Assembly: GCA_018815145.1 (NCBI GenBank)
Contig: JAHIYL010000292.1
Coordinates: 1-23,651 of the forward strand
Direction: 5' to 3'
Source: Nanobdellota archaeon
Lineage (GTDB): Archaea; Nanobdellota; Nanobdellia; Woesearchaeales; GW2011-AR15
Length of the DNA: 23,651 bases
Shown here in pieces: positions 6,970 through 14,157 of this stretch. The position numbers and the translations under genes are program-made. The stretch's first letter is position 1; every line of letters starts with the position of its first letter. The notes beneath the pieces are model-generated. The model was not told the origin of the DNA. It ran no database searches and saw only the letters and a list, made by a program, of their open reading frames with translations.

Positions 6970-6999
6970 CAATACAATTGATCGGTTGAACGAAAAAAT

Positions 7000-7296
7000 T
7001 TACTCTTCTTCAGGTTCTTCTTCTGCTGACTCTTCTGCTTCAGGTTCTTCTTCTGCTGATTCTTCTGCTTCAGGTTCTTCTTCTGCTGATTCTTCAGATG
7101 ATGACTCTTCCAAAGTTACATTCTCTGCTTTTTTGCCTCTGTCTCCATCCATCCCCTGGAATGAGACCCTGACACCTTCATCCAGATTGACTCCTTCTTT
7201 GACTGCTGAGACATGTACAAAATAATCTTCGCCGTCATCTCCGGTTACAAATCCGAACTGCTTAACTCTGTTGTAGAATTTTACTGTTCCATTCAT
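7000..7296 (-). CDS. Cold-shock-domain protein with acidic tandem-repeat tail
   Basis: 98 residues. Residues 1 to about 62 form a cold-shock domain that binds single-stranded RNA or DNA: MNGTVKFYN, RNP1-like KQFGFVT (canonical KGFGFI), RNP2 YFVHVSA, then GVRVSFQGMDGDRGKKAENV. Residues 63-98 are a low-complexity acidic tail built from AEESAEEEPE units (about three copies), encoded by a 30-base tandem repeat at 7011-7100. The tail may mimic nucleic acid, limit binding or mediate contacts; that is inference. A very strong Shine-Dalgarno (GAAGGAGGT, 7305-7313) lies eight bases before the ATG, unlike the leaderless genes around it. A TATA box at 7489-7499 implies a leader of about 170 bases. Cold-shock proteins of this size are common in mesophilic archaea and bacteria. 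Confidence 0.93.
   Translation of the reverse strand: MNGTVKFYNRVKQFGFVTGDDGEDYFVHVSAVKEGVNLDEGVRVSFQGMDGDRGKKAENVTLEESSSEESAEEEPEAEESAEEEPEAEESAEEEPEEE
7011..7100. repeat. 30-base tandem repeat, nearly three copies, inside the cold-shock gene
   Basis: The unit begins CAGGTTCTTCTTCTGCTGA (plus strand) at 7011, 7041 and 7071. The first two copies differ by one base and the third diverges at its end. It encodes the acidic AEESAEEEPE tail. Such repeats can vary in copy number by slippage. Confidence 0.9.
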
Positions 7297-7499
7297 TTTA
7301 GTTTACCTCCTTCTAATATATTTTGAGTAGAATTTTGTCTAATGATTTTGTTTTGATGCTTTGAAATGTTTGCTTTTCCTCTCATTGATAGTTGTAAAGT
7401 CTGGTACGAAAAAGCTCAAAGAATACAAATTTTTTTGAAACTGTTTCTGATGAACTGATTCTGACTAATATAGTGGAAAAACACTGTTATTTATAAATT
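7297..7499 (-). promoter_or_regulatory. Promoter and long 5' leader of the cold-shock gene
   Basis: A TATA box (AATTTATAAATA on the minus strand, 7489-7499) is the best promoter for the cold-shock gene. It predicts a start near 7466 and a leader of about 170 bases ending in the Shine-Dalgarno at 7305-7313. The leader is AT-rich; a small stem AGTG/CACT (7472-7485) lies at or just before the predicted start. Long structured leaders are known for bacterial cspA. A similar role here is inference. Confidence 0.45.
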
Positions 7500-7535
7500 G
7501 ATGCATTGTTGAGCAAAAAATTTCTTTTCCGAAAA

Positions 7536-7545
7536 ATATTTATAC
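7536..7545 (+). promoter_or_regulatory. TATA box for the small membrane protein
   Basis: ATATTTATAC about 27-30 bases before the ATG at 7570, so the plus-strand gene has a promoter separate from the one used by the divergent cold-shock gene. Confidence 0.55.
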
Positions 7546-7569
7546 CACTCTGCCAATATAATCATCCTT

Positions 7570-7806
7570 ATGGTCAGGAAAATTCATCATAATGCGCATA
7601 TGTCAGGGCACAGAAGAGAAGGTCCGCCTATGCTGATACCGCTCTTTATTATAGGTGGAGGAGCCATGCTTATATTAATCAAGCTCAATATTGTGCCCTG
7701 GAAAATAGATTTTCCCTTGTTTGAATACATCTCCGGAGCAGGCGCAATAATCGGCGGGCTCTATATGATCTACAGAAAATTTGTGCGGCACGTAGTCATT
7801 GTGTAG
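7570..7806 (+). CDS. Small two-span membrane protein
   Basis: 78 residues with a basic, histidine-rich N-terminus (MVRKIHHNAHMSGHRREG). Two hydrophobic segments follow, about residues 21-41 (MLIPLFIIGGGAMLILIKLNI) and 51-67 (FEYISGAGAIIGGLYMIYR), and a short basic tail. Both segments are glycine-rich, suggesting a tight helical hairpin. No family recognised. The TATA spacing supports the ATG at 7570. Its last 11 bases overlap the end of the convergent gene at 7796-8299, which is unusual but tolerable for two tail-to-tail genes. Confidence 0.7.
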   Translation: MVRKIHHNAHMSGHRREGPPMLIPLFIIGGGAMLILIKLNIVPWKIDFPLFEYISGAGAIIGGLYMIYRKFVRHVVIV

Positions 7807-8299
7807 AAGAATTTGTCTCTGCATCCTGTTTCTTGTTGCCAAATATTATATCAATCTCATCCACATAATCTTTAATCCTATCAATTATGTTCAGTATAAT
7901 AAATTTTTCAATCTTTGAATCAAATGTCTCTTTGACCTCAGCAAACTCAGTTATCCGATAATCATTCTTGACTTTTTCGACAAGGACACTATCCCGCAGC
8001 CTCTTGATCTGCCTTCTTATGTTCGATGCTGCTGTGCCATTCTCATCAAGTAGTTCTGATTTCCTTATTTCAAGTACAGCATCCCGTATCTCTTCTGAAG
8101 AAAGCATTTTCTCATCCTTTTTCGCTTCCAGCAGGACATAAAGTATGTCGACCACGACATCTCTTGAATCACCTGGCTGAAGCAGGCCTAGGGATAGGCA
8201 TAATTTCCTAACAAGCTCTCTTTTGGACAGGTTCCTGGGTTTCTCATATCTGCGCAAAGTGATTTCTGAGAGCGGTGTATCGATTGATTTTATCACCAT
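7796..8299 (-). CDS. Probable winged-helix DNA-binding protein, archaeal conserved hypothetical
   Basis: 167 residues, mostly helical and strongly charged. The N-terminal part (TLRRYEKPRNLSKRELVRKLCLSLGLLQPGDSRDVVVDILYVLLEA) leads into SSEEIRDAVLEIRKSELLDENGTAASNIRRQIKRLRDSVLVEKVKNDYRITEF. This reads as a winged helix: recognition helix NIRRQIKRLRD, wing, and a closing strand YRITEF. A C-terminal helix (SKIEKFIILNIIDRIKDYVDEIDIIF) could dimerise. A minus-strand TATA-like stretch (CTTTTTATTC, 8325-8334) lies about 28 bases before the ATG, consistent with a leaderless start at 8299. I do not know its targets. DNA binding is inferred from predicted fold only. Confidence 0.7.
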   Translation of the reverse strand: MVIKSIDTPLSEITLRRYEKPRNLSKRELVRKLCLSLGLLQPGDSRDVVVDILYVLLEAKKDEKMLSSEEIRDAVLEIRKSELLDENGTAASNIRRQIKRLRDSVLVEKVKNDYRITEFAEVKETFDSKIEKFIILNIIDRIKDYVDEIDIIFGNKKQDAETNSSTQ

Positions 8300-8361
8300 G
8301 ATGATAATATTTGATGATTGATTAGAATAAAAAGTTTTTGGTTGAAAGATTTAATTACATA

Positions 8362-9480
8362 TTAGATATTTTGTTCCGGATTTGACTCATCAAGCAACAG
8401 GAATATAAATTTCTGGTAAGATTGATAAAGTAAATCCAGAGATTCAATGCAGTCTAGAATGAATTTTCTTACACTGTGGACTGATTCCCTAGGAAATTTT
8501 TCATAATTTCTGAAAAGAAGTGGCTTAATTTCTGAATCATAAAATTTTTTCATAGCTTCTATACTATCCTCTTCATCAGTTCTCAACATTCTTCCATTTG
8601 CTATTTTCCCCATTTCTTTTTTGTAATCATCATACCAAAGAGATGGATAATCTTTGTAATTTCTTTGAGGAAACATCAGTTTGAACCCACTAATTACAAT
8701 GGCATATGCATAAAAATCAGTAGCATATTTCAAGATGACAGAATTCAAACCAGATTCACTCAACTGTTTGCAGTATTTTGAAAAATTATTGTGTTCATCA
8801 ACATATAATTGTAGCTTTTGATTAACCTGTTCCAAATTTTCAGAAAAAAAACTTGATTTTTTTATTTCTCCAATAAAATTTCTCAATATTCTAATTCTAT
8901 TTGCGACTTGGATTTTAAGCTCTTTTTTGTAATAGTATTTTCGTTCAGTTTTGATTACTGAAATCCATAATACAAGGGATTTAATTATACAGTCTATGCA
9001 TTTGAAAAAAAAATTATCAAGTTCATTCCTCAAATTGGGATCCAAAAAGATTTGATTAGGCATTATTAACTTAAAAGAGGATTCAAAGGTATGAAAAATT
9101 TTGCAGATTTCATCATATTCTTTTTTGATTTCTGCAAATTGTTGAAACCAATCAACTATCAATCCATCTTGCACTTCTTTTAATTTATCCGAAAATAGCG
9201 CCATTTTGCCTTTCGCAAAAGTATGGACCATTTCTCTGTGCGGAAAAATTGATATTTCAATAAAAGCGAACAAAACATCTACCCTGTACTTAATTGATAT
9301 TGTATTTATTAATTCAACCTTATATAGGTCTCCAGAATTTTTTGAAATATTTACTTTTAAGGCTACTGTCTTGCCAAAAAAATCTTCAGATACTTTTGGA
9401 TATGTTGTTTCAAGTTTTTTTGTTTCTCTGATTAATTTTTTAAGTTTCCTGATAAATGGATCCATTTCGATTAAGGGCAT
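8362..9480 (-). CDS. AT-rich helical orphan protein
   Basis: Function not recognised. The ATG at 9480 (MPLIEMDPFIRKLKKLIRETKKLETTYPKV) is chosen over an upstream in-frame ATG because a TATA-like TATTATAAAG (9503-9511) lies about 25 bases before it. That gives 372 residues, predicted almost entirely alpha-helical, rich in Lys, Ile, Phe and Tyr, with a slightly mixed beta region near residues 40-80. No signal peptide and no clear membrane span. Base composition is clearly more AT-rich than the flanking AOR operon and the codon choice is AAA/ATT/TTT-heavy, which suggests recent acquisition. It is a single gene between two promoters. A defence or phage-related role is possible but unsupported. 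Confidence 0.75.
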   Translation of the reverse strand: MPLIEMDPFIRKLKKLIRETKKLETTYPKVSEDFFGKTVALKVNISKNSGDLYKVELINTISIKYRVDVLFAFIEISIFPHREMVHTFAKGKMALFSDKLKEVQDGLIVDWFQQFAEIKKEYDEICKIFHTFESSFKLIMPNQIFLDPNLRNELDNFFFKCIDCIIKSLVLWISVIKTERKYYYKKELKIQVANRIRILRNFIGEIKKSSFFSENLEQVNQKLQLYVDEHNNFSKYCKQLSESGLNSVILKYATDFYAYAIVISGFKLMFPQRNYKDYPSLWYDDYKKEMGKIANGRMLRTDEEDSIEAMKKFYDSEIKPLLFRNYEKFPRESVHSVRKFILDCIESLDLLYQSYQKFIFLLLDESNPEQNI

Positions 9481-9553
9481 AATAATTTCAATTTTGGCAG
9501 ACTTTATAATACTTGCTTTCTCAAAAAAAATTATTATGCGATTTTCCCAGAAC

Positions 9554-9563
9554 ATTTAAATTA
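9554..9563 (+). promoter_or_regulatory. TATA box for the aldehyde oxidoreductase operon
   Basis: ATTTAAATTA about 25-30 bases before the ATG at 9588, supporting that start over an in-frame codon 75 bases earlier. Confidence 0.55.
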
Positions 9564-9587
9564 TCCAAATACATCTTATTTCTTAAA

Positions 9588-10028
9588 ATGGAGACCGTTA
9601 AAATTCTAAAATTCAATAAGGACCTGTGCATAGGATGCCTCTCATGCGAAACTGCATGCTCAAATGTGCATTTCAAAGATGACATAGGCAGAGAGCATTC
9701 TGCAATAAGAATCAACAAAGAAGAGGATGGATTTACAATGGATGTCTGCAACCACTGCGGACTGTGCATGGATCTCTGCCAGACCCTGGCTTTGAAAAGG
9801 ATTGCACAAGGTCAGGTGCTGCTTGACAAGAAAAGATGTGTCGGCTGCCAGGCATGTGTTGCTTTTTGCCCGACCGGCACTATGAGAAAAACAGATGGCG
9901 AAATCATTCCATTCAAATGCATATCATGCGGTGCTTGTGTTCAGGCGTGTCCTGAAAAAGCATTGGAACTGGTTGAAGTGCCTATCAGCCAGGTAAAAAG
10001 AGTTGTTTTTCCCGGAGGTGATTGCTGA
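9588..10028 (+). CDS. Polyferredoxin subunit of an aldehyde oxidoreductase (four [4Fe-4S] sites)
   Basis: 146 residues with four complete CxxCxxCxxxC motifs: C14-C17-C20-C24, C54-C57-C60-C64, C84-C87-C90-C94 and C111-C114-C117-C121. This resembles the electron-transfer small subunits paired with tungsten enzymes, such as AorA of aromatic-aldehyde oxidoreductases and the small subunit of WOR5, and also HycB/YdhY-type proteins. It would carry electrons from the catalytic subunit to a soluble or membrane acceptor. Its stop codon overlaps the next start (TGATG), so translation is coupled. It ends GGDC. Confidence 0.9.
   Translation: METVKILKFNKDLCIGCLSCETACSNVHFKDDIGREHSAIRINKEEDGFTMDVCNHCGLCMDLCQTLALKRIAQGQVLLDKKRCVGCQACVAFCPTGTMRKTDGEIIPFKCISCGACVQACPEKALELVEVPISQVKRVVFPGGDC
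10015..10022 (+). promoter_or_regulatory. Perfect Shine-Dalgarno for the AOR gene
   Basis: GGAGGTGA lies inside the end of the ferredoxin gene, five bases before the ATG at 10028. It fixes that start over upstream TTG and CTG codons. Confidence 0.75.
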
Positions 10029-12346
10029 TGAAATGCAAGACAACAGATGAATTCAGCGTCAGTGTTACCAGGCATGAATGGGACATTGAAAAACTTAAGG
10101 CAGCACATAGTATCATTGCTGAACACCACTATGAAAAAAGAGAGATAATAAGAGGATATGCAGGAAGGACTCTCCACATTGACCTGGAAAAAAACTCAAT
10201 CACTGAAAAGCCTTTAACTGAAGAGATGAAAGATAAATTCACCGGCGGCAGGGGATTCGGGCTGAAACTGATATGGGATGGCATCAATAAGGATACCCGC
10301 TGGGATTCAGCAGAAAATATGCTTGTCATCACAAATGGTGTGATGTGCGGACAGACACAATATTCCGGCAGCGGCAAATCACTTTGCCTCACTATATCAC
10401 CTTCAACAGATATAATCTGCGATTCCAATGTCGGCGGATATTTCGGCCCATTCCTCAAGTTTGCAGGTTTTGATGCTCTAGCACTCCAGGGAAAGGCCAA
10501 AGAAGATGTAGTTGTTGTCATTGATGCAGACTCATCTACTGTCAGGATAGAGACAGCACCTTTAGAAGAGATAAACACCCATTATGCAACTATGCAATTT
10601 ACAAAGATGTATTCCATTTCAGACAAAGCAGAAGATATGCAGAAAGTCTCTGTTGTCTCATCCGGTGTCGGCAGCGAGCACAGCTATTGGGGAATCATGA
10701 ATTTCTCGTTTTTTGATATCAGGAGGAAAGTGCCGAGAGTAAAGCAGGCCGGAAGAGGCGGCCTTGGCACCGTGTTCAGGGACAAAAAGATTAAGGCTCT
10801 TGTCGCAATAACAGACGCTATTGACGGGCTAAAGAACAATCCTGCTGACCCTGATAAACTTGCAGAGGTCGGAATAAAGCATCATAGAGAGATTGCAGTG
10901 CATGACAAGAGCCAGAATACTATGAGACTGAATGGAACTCCCATACTTGTACATATCATGAATGACTATGATCTTCTTCCTGTTGAAAATTACAGGTTCG
11001 GTAGATCACCCAAGGCAAATGCTCTCCACAGGGATAAGCTCGTAGAAAGATACACACAGGTGATACCTGATGGCTGCTGGTTTGGCTGCACACTCGCATG
11101 TGCAAAAGCAGTTGATGATTTCACAGTACTTACCGGTCCTTACAAAGGAGAGAAAGTATCTGTAGATGGTCCTGAATATGAGACAATAGGTGCATGCACA
11201 AACATGGGCATCTATGATCTGGATTCTGTTCTTGAATTCAATTTCTACTGCGACACATATGGGCTGGATACCATCTCTGCAGGAACTGCAATTGCATTCT
11301 ACATGGAGATGTTTGAATATGGGATACTTAACAGGGAACGATGCGGCGGACTTGATTTGTATTTTGGCAACAAAGATGCACTTTTTGAATTTTTGCATAG
11401 AATAGCTGCCGGTGACAACTCAGAATTCATCCAGACAGCTGCAAAGGGAATCAGAAGAGTCAAGGATTGGTTAATCAAAAAGAATTGGGGAGAAAAAAAA
11501 CTTGTTGAAGACTGCGGCATGGAAAACAAGGGTCTTGAATATTCCGAATATGTCACAAAAGAATCCCTTGCACAGCAGGGAGGTTATGGCCTGACAAACA
11601 AGGGACCGCAGCATGATGAGGCATGGCTCATATTCATGGACATGGTGAACAATTCACTCCCTACCTTCAAAGACAAGGCTGAAGCACTGCATTATTTTCC
11701 CATCTGGAGGACATGGTTCGGCCTTGCCGGATTCTGCAAATTGCCATGGAATGATATTGTACCGCCAGATAACAAGACGACAAATGACCCCAACAAAGTG
11801 CCTGAGCATGTTGACAATTATGTTGAGATGTTCAATGCTATGACCGGAAGAGAGCTTACAAAAGAAGACATTCTTCTGCAGAGTGAACGCTGCTACAATT
11901 TCCAGAGAGCAATGAATGTATTCATGGGAAGAGGAACAAGAAAAGATGACTGGGTCCCTTACAGATCCATGGGGCCTGTTACTGAAAAAGAATATCTGTC
12001 CAGACAGGAAAGGTATGATAAAGAGTTGGCAGTAAAACTGGGGATAGATAAAGAAAAGACTTTAACAATGGAAACCAAAGAAAAGATGGCATTGCTATAT
12101 GATTTCAGACGAAACCAGTACGAAAAGCTGACTGACGCCGTCTATTTCAGGCGAGGCTGGACACAGAACGGCATCCCTACTGTCAGGAAGATGAAAGCCC
12201 TTGGCATGGATGATGAAAAGATGCTGCCAGTCCTTGCTGCAAAGATTGTGCAGGATGAGAAGGATGGGCTGAATGAGTGGGGCGGCAAGTATTCTGATGG
12301 AGAAGAACGACCTTCAGAAGAAAGAAGATATTGGGAAAAGTGGTAA
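10028..12346 (+). CDS. Tungsten/molybdenum-pterin aldehyde ferredoxin oxidoreductase
   Basis: 772 residues, the catalytic AOR-family subunit that oxidises aldehydes to acids. An N-terminal extension of about 40 residues precedes the AOR N domain (GYAGRTLHIDLEKNSITEKPL, FTGGRGFGLKLIWDGI). The family motif AGRGGLGTVFRDKKIKALVA follows near residue 240. The cluster cysteines are C350, C354 and C358 (CWFGCTLAC, a Cx3Cx3C spacing) and C570 (GLAGFCKLPW). The central GPEYETIGACTNMGI with GLDTISAGTAIAF is typical. KGPQHDEAW replaces the usual RGACH-like stretch. Together with the four-cluster ferredoxin this points to an AorB/WOR5-like subfamily rather than the short monomeric AOR (about 605 residues). 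The substrate cannot be read from sequence. A ThiS/MoaD-like gene follows six bases later. ATG/TGA overlap with the ferredoxin indicates one operon. Confidence 0.93.
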   Translation: MKCKTTDEFSVSVTRHEWDIEKLKAAHSIIAEHHYEKREIIRGYAGRTLHIDLEKNSITEKPLTEEMKDKFTGGRGFGLKLIWDGINKDTRWDSAENMLVITNGVMCGQTQYSGSGKSLCLTISPSTDIICDSNVGGYFGPFLKFAGFDALALQGKAKEDVVVVIDADSSTVRIETAPLEEINTHYATMQFTKMYSISDKAEDMQKVSVVSSGVGSEHSYWGIMNFSFFDIRRKVPRVKQAGRGGLGTVFRDKKIKALVAITDAIDGLKNNPADPDKLAEVGIKHHREIAVHDKSQNTMRLNGTPILVHIMNDYDLLPVENYRFGRSPKANALHRDKLVERYTQVIPDGCWFGCTLACAKAVDDFTVLTGPYKGEKVSVDGPEYETIGACTNMGIYDLDSVLEFNFYCDTYGLDTISAGTAIAFYMEMFEYGILNRERCGGLDLYFGNKDALFEFLHRIAAGDNSEFIQTAAKGIRRVKDWLIKKNWGEKKLVEDCGMENKGLEYSEYVTKESLAQQGGYGLTNKGPQHDEAWLIFMDMVNNSLPTFKDKAEALHYFPIWRTWFGLAGFCKLPWNDIVPPDNKTTNDPNKVPEHVDNYVEMFNAMTGRELTKEDILLQSERCYNFQRAMNVFMGRGTRKDDWVPYRSMGPVTEKEYLSRQERYDKELAVKLGIDKEKTLTMETKEKMALLYDFRRNQYEKLTDAVYFRRGWTQNGIPTVRKMKALGMDDEKMLPVLAAKIVQDEKDGLNEWGGKYSDGEERPSEERRYWEKW

Positions 12347-12352
12347 AATAAA

Positions 12353-12550
12353 TTGATAACAGTTAATGGTAAACCAGTTGCATGGAAAAAAAGCATGACT
12401 GTAAGCTCACTTCTAAAGACCATGAAGTACACCTATCCCATGATTGTAGTGAAGATAGATTCTAAAGTCATTGAACCTGATGAATATGAGAAAACCCTTG
12501 TTCCCGATGGTGCAGAAGTTGAAGCGATCCATCTGATAAGCGGCGGATAG
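12353..12550 (+). CDS. ThiS/MoaD-like sulfur carrier protein
   Basis: 65 residues from a TTG start six bases after the AOR stop; no ATG gives the conserved N-terminus. It reads M-ITVNGKPVAW, then LVPDGAEVEAIHLISGG. A beta-grasp fold with the C-terminal diglycine that is adenylated and thiocarboxylated is the family hallmark. Carriers of this kind donate sulfur to the dithiolene of molybdopterin/tungstopterin (MoaD) or to thiamin (ThiS). Placement after an AOR gene favours a role in the pterin cofactor. MoaD-like genes are common companions of AOR. The MoaD versus ThiS choice cannot be made from sequence alone. Confidence 0.85.
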   Translation: MITVNGKPVAWKKSMTVSSLLKTMKYTYPMIVVKIDSKVIEPDEYEKTLVPDGAEVEAIHLISGG

Positions 12551-12603
12551 AAGGCCTTACCTTTCAATAAACTTTTTATACTCTTTTCTTATCTTTTTAA
12601 TTT

Positions 12604-13170
12604 ATGATAATCACAATATCAGGTGTCTCAGGTTCAGGAAAGAGCACAACTGCAGAGATTCTCGCACAAAAACTCAGCTACAAAAAGTATTCTATGGGAG
12701 ACCTCCAGAGAAAACTGGCTGAAAAATACAAGTTGACCACTGTCGACTTCTCAAAGATGGAAGCGAAAGACCCGAAGTTCGACCTTGAACGGGACAATAT
12801 CATGAAAGAGCTTGGTGAAAAAGAAGATGATTTTGTCATCGACACCTGGCTCGGTGCAAGATTCATACCGCATGCATTCAAGGTATTCCTGGATTCTGAC
12901 CTTGAAAAAAGGGCACAGCGGATCTTTGAAGAAAATAATCTTGGCAGGAATGCTGCTGGAGTCTCACATAAAAGGATCTCTGAAAAGAAATTCAAATCAG
13001 TTGACGATGTAAAAGAATTTCTTATGCAGAAAGAGACAATAAACAGGGACAGATGGCTGAGGCTGTACAAATTTGATTTTCTGGATAAGTCAAACTATGA
13101 TCTTGTCCTTGATACAACAGATATGACAATTCGAGAGATAGTGAATGAGATACTCCAGGAGATGAAGTGA
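12604..13170 (+). CDS. cmk: Cytidylate kinase, archaeal type
   Basis: 188 residues. Starts MIITISGVSGSGKSTTAEILAQKL: a P-loop GVSGSGKST at residues 7-15. Then SMGDLQRKLAEKYKLTTVDFSKMEAKDPKFDLERDNIM, matching the archaeal CMP-kinase pattern (S-G-x-x-x-R-x-x-A plus the E-D-x-x-x-D-x-x-x-D stretch). VIDTWLGARFIPHAFKVFLDSDLEKRAQRI corresponds to the substrate-binding and lid region. It phosphorylates CMP/dCMP to the diphosphates. A TATA box (TTTTTATAC, 12573-12581) gives a leaderless start. The stop codon overlaps the downstream lipoprotein frame at its GTG option. A related small adenylate-kinase-like enzyme is the only real alternative. Confidence 0.88.
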   Translation: MIITISGVSGSGKSTTAEILAQKLSYKKYSMGDLQRKLAEKYKLTTVDFSKMEAKDPKFDLERDNIMKELGEKEDDFVIDTWLGARFIPHAFKVFLDSDLEKRAQRIFEENNLGRNAAGVSHKRISEKKFKSVDDVKEFLMQKETINRDRWLRLYKFDFLDKSNYDLVLDTTDMTIREIVNEILQEMK

Positions 13171-13175
13171 AGACG

Positions 13176-14060
13176 ATGAAACATGTGAGATATTTTTTGT
13201 TTTGTATGTCACTCTGGCTAATAATCACTGGTTGTAGTCCTAGTCTAATAGTAGACGAATCATTCATATCCTGTGAAAAAGGGACAGAGTGCTTGAGCGG
13301 AATACCTGAGGTCTCAATAGAATGTCCTGTGTGCAGCACCTACAAGGAGGATTATGATAGTTTTAATTTTTTATTAGAATCCTTAACAAACTCTAACCAG
13401 CGCGTTAGTACTGATTATTTGGAGGGAGGTATTCAATTTTGTGCCTCTAAAACTCAAGATACATGCAGTGATTTTTGTATTTGGACTGATGAAGACTGCA
13501 TTATTGATATTAAAAGTGAAAAAATTCTTTGTATTGAAAGTATGCATCCTTTATATGAAACTGATGACAAATGTGATACTGAGTCAAATTGCTATTATTG
13601 CATGTACTCTTTTTTTGTAGATTCAAAATTGCTAGGTTGCAATGAAGATTTCTATTGCTCAGATAAAGAAGACCTTAGTGATATATGCACTTTCTGTAAT
13701 ATATATAAAAAAGACTATGATTCAATTATTCAAATGCAGGAACATAATTTACCTTTAATTCTCAACCAGGATATTACTTCAATTATTGACTCATGCAATA
13801 AAAAAGAACAGAGCAATTGCGGAATGCAAGACCTCTGCATTTGGGTAGGCGATACGTGCACAATCGATATACTTAGGGATGATTTTTTGTGTTCAACAAC
13901 CTACATTCCTCAAAGTGAGGCAGATACAGATTGCTACAAACGTAGAGGTGAGGAAGGCAAATGCTTTTCATGCCATTTTAGGTTTCATTATGCTCCCTTG
14001 CCTTTGCCTCCGCCTTCAAGTCTACATGCTCAGGTTCCTTCAAATGTTGTGCCTGCATAA
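13176..14060 (+). CDS. Secreted cysteine-rich lipoprotein with two tandem domains
   Basis: Function not recognised. From the ATG at 13176 there is a signal peptide (MKHVRYFLFCMSLWLIITGCS) with lipobox ITGC, so Cys20 is the probable lipid anchor. An in-frame GTG nine bases earlier is possible. The mature part has about 24 further cysteines and two matching domains. Domain 1 starts CPVCSTYKEDYDS (from about 13323) and domain 2 CTFCNIYKKDYDS (from about 13687). Both contain an F/L-CIW-x5-C-x-IDI segment and end in a C-x-x-C-x-x-x-F element (YYCMYSFF and FSCHFRF). The C-terminus is proline-rich (APLPLPPPSS). This indicates an internal duplication of a disulfide-rich extracellular module. It is AT-rich and unlike its neighbours in composition. 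Adhesion, inhibition or toxin-like roles are all open. Confidence 0.8.
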   Translation: MKHVRYFLFCMSLWLIITGCSPSLIVDESFISCEKGTECLSGIPEVSIECPVCSTYKEDYDSFNFLLESLTNSNQRVSTDYLEGGIQFCASKTQDTCSDFCIWTDEDCIIDIKSEKILCIESMHPLYETDDKCDTESNCYYCMYSFFVDSKLLGCNEDFYCSDKEDLSDICTFCNIYKKDYDSIIQMQEHNLPLILNQDITSIIDSCNKKEQSNCGMQDLCIWVGDTCTIDILRDDFLCSTTYIPQSEADTDCYKRRGEEGKCFSCHFRFHYAPLPLPPPSSLHAQVPSNVVPA

Positions 14061-14118
14061 CAAAAATTTGACACAAAGCACATTCCACAACTTTTTTAAA
14101 CCATCTTCAAATCTTGCT

Positions 14119-14134
14119 TATTGACTAATCAATA
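14119..14134 (+). promoter_or_regulatory. Palindrome near the predicted FKBP transcription start
   Basis: TATTGA-CTAA-TCAATA, perfect 6-base arms with a 4-base centre. A TATA-like TTTTTAAACC (14091-14100) predicts transcription from about 14120, so the palindrome would overlie the start point: either an operator or a small hairpin in the leader. No regulator is identified. Confidence 0.35.
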
Positions 14135-14157
14135 GGTGTAATGAGAGGTATTCGATA

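Noticed and set aside
7011..7100. Short tandem repeats considered as a CRISPR array
   Set aside because: Units are contiguous with no spacers and are in frame with a protein tail.
6986..7225. Plus-strand frame made of Ser-Ser-Ala-Asp repeats
   Set aside because: It is the complement of the acidic tail of the cold-shock gene, which has a real domain, Shine-Dalgarno and terminator.
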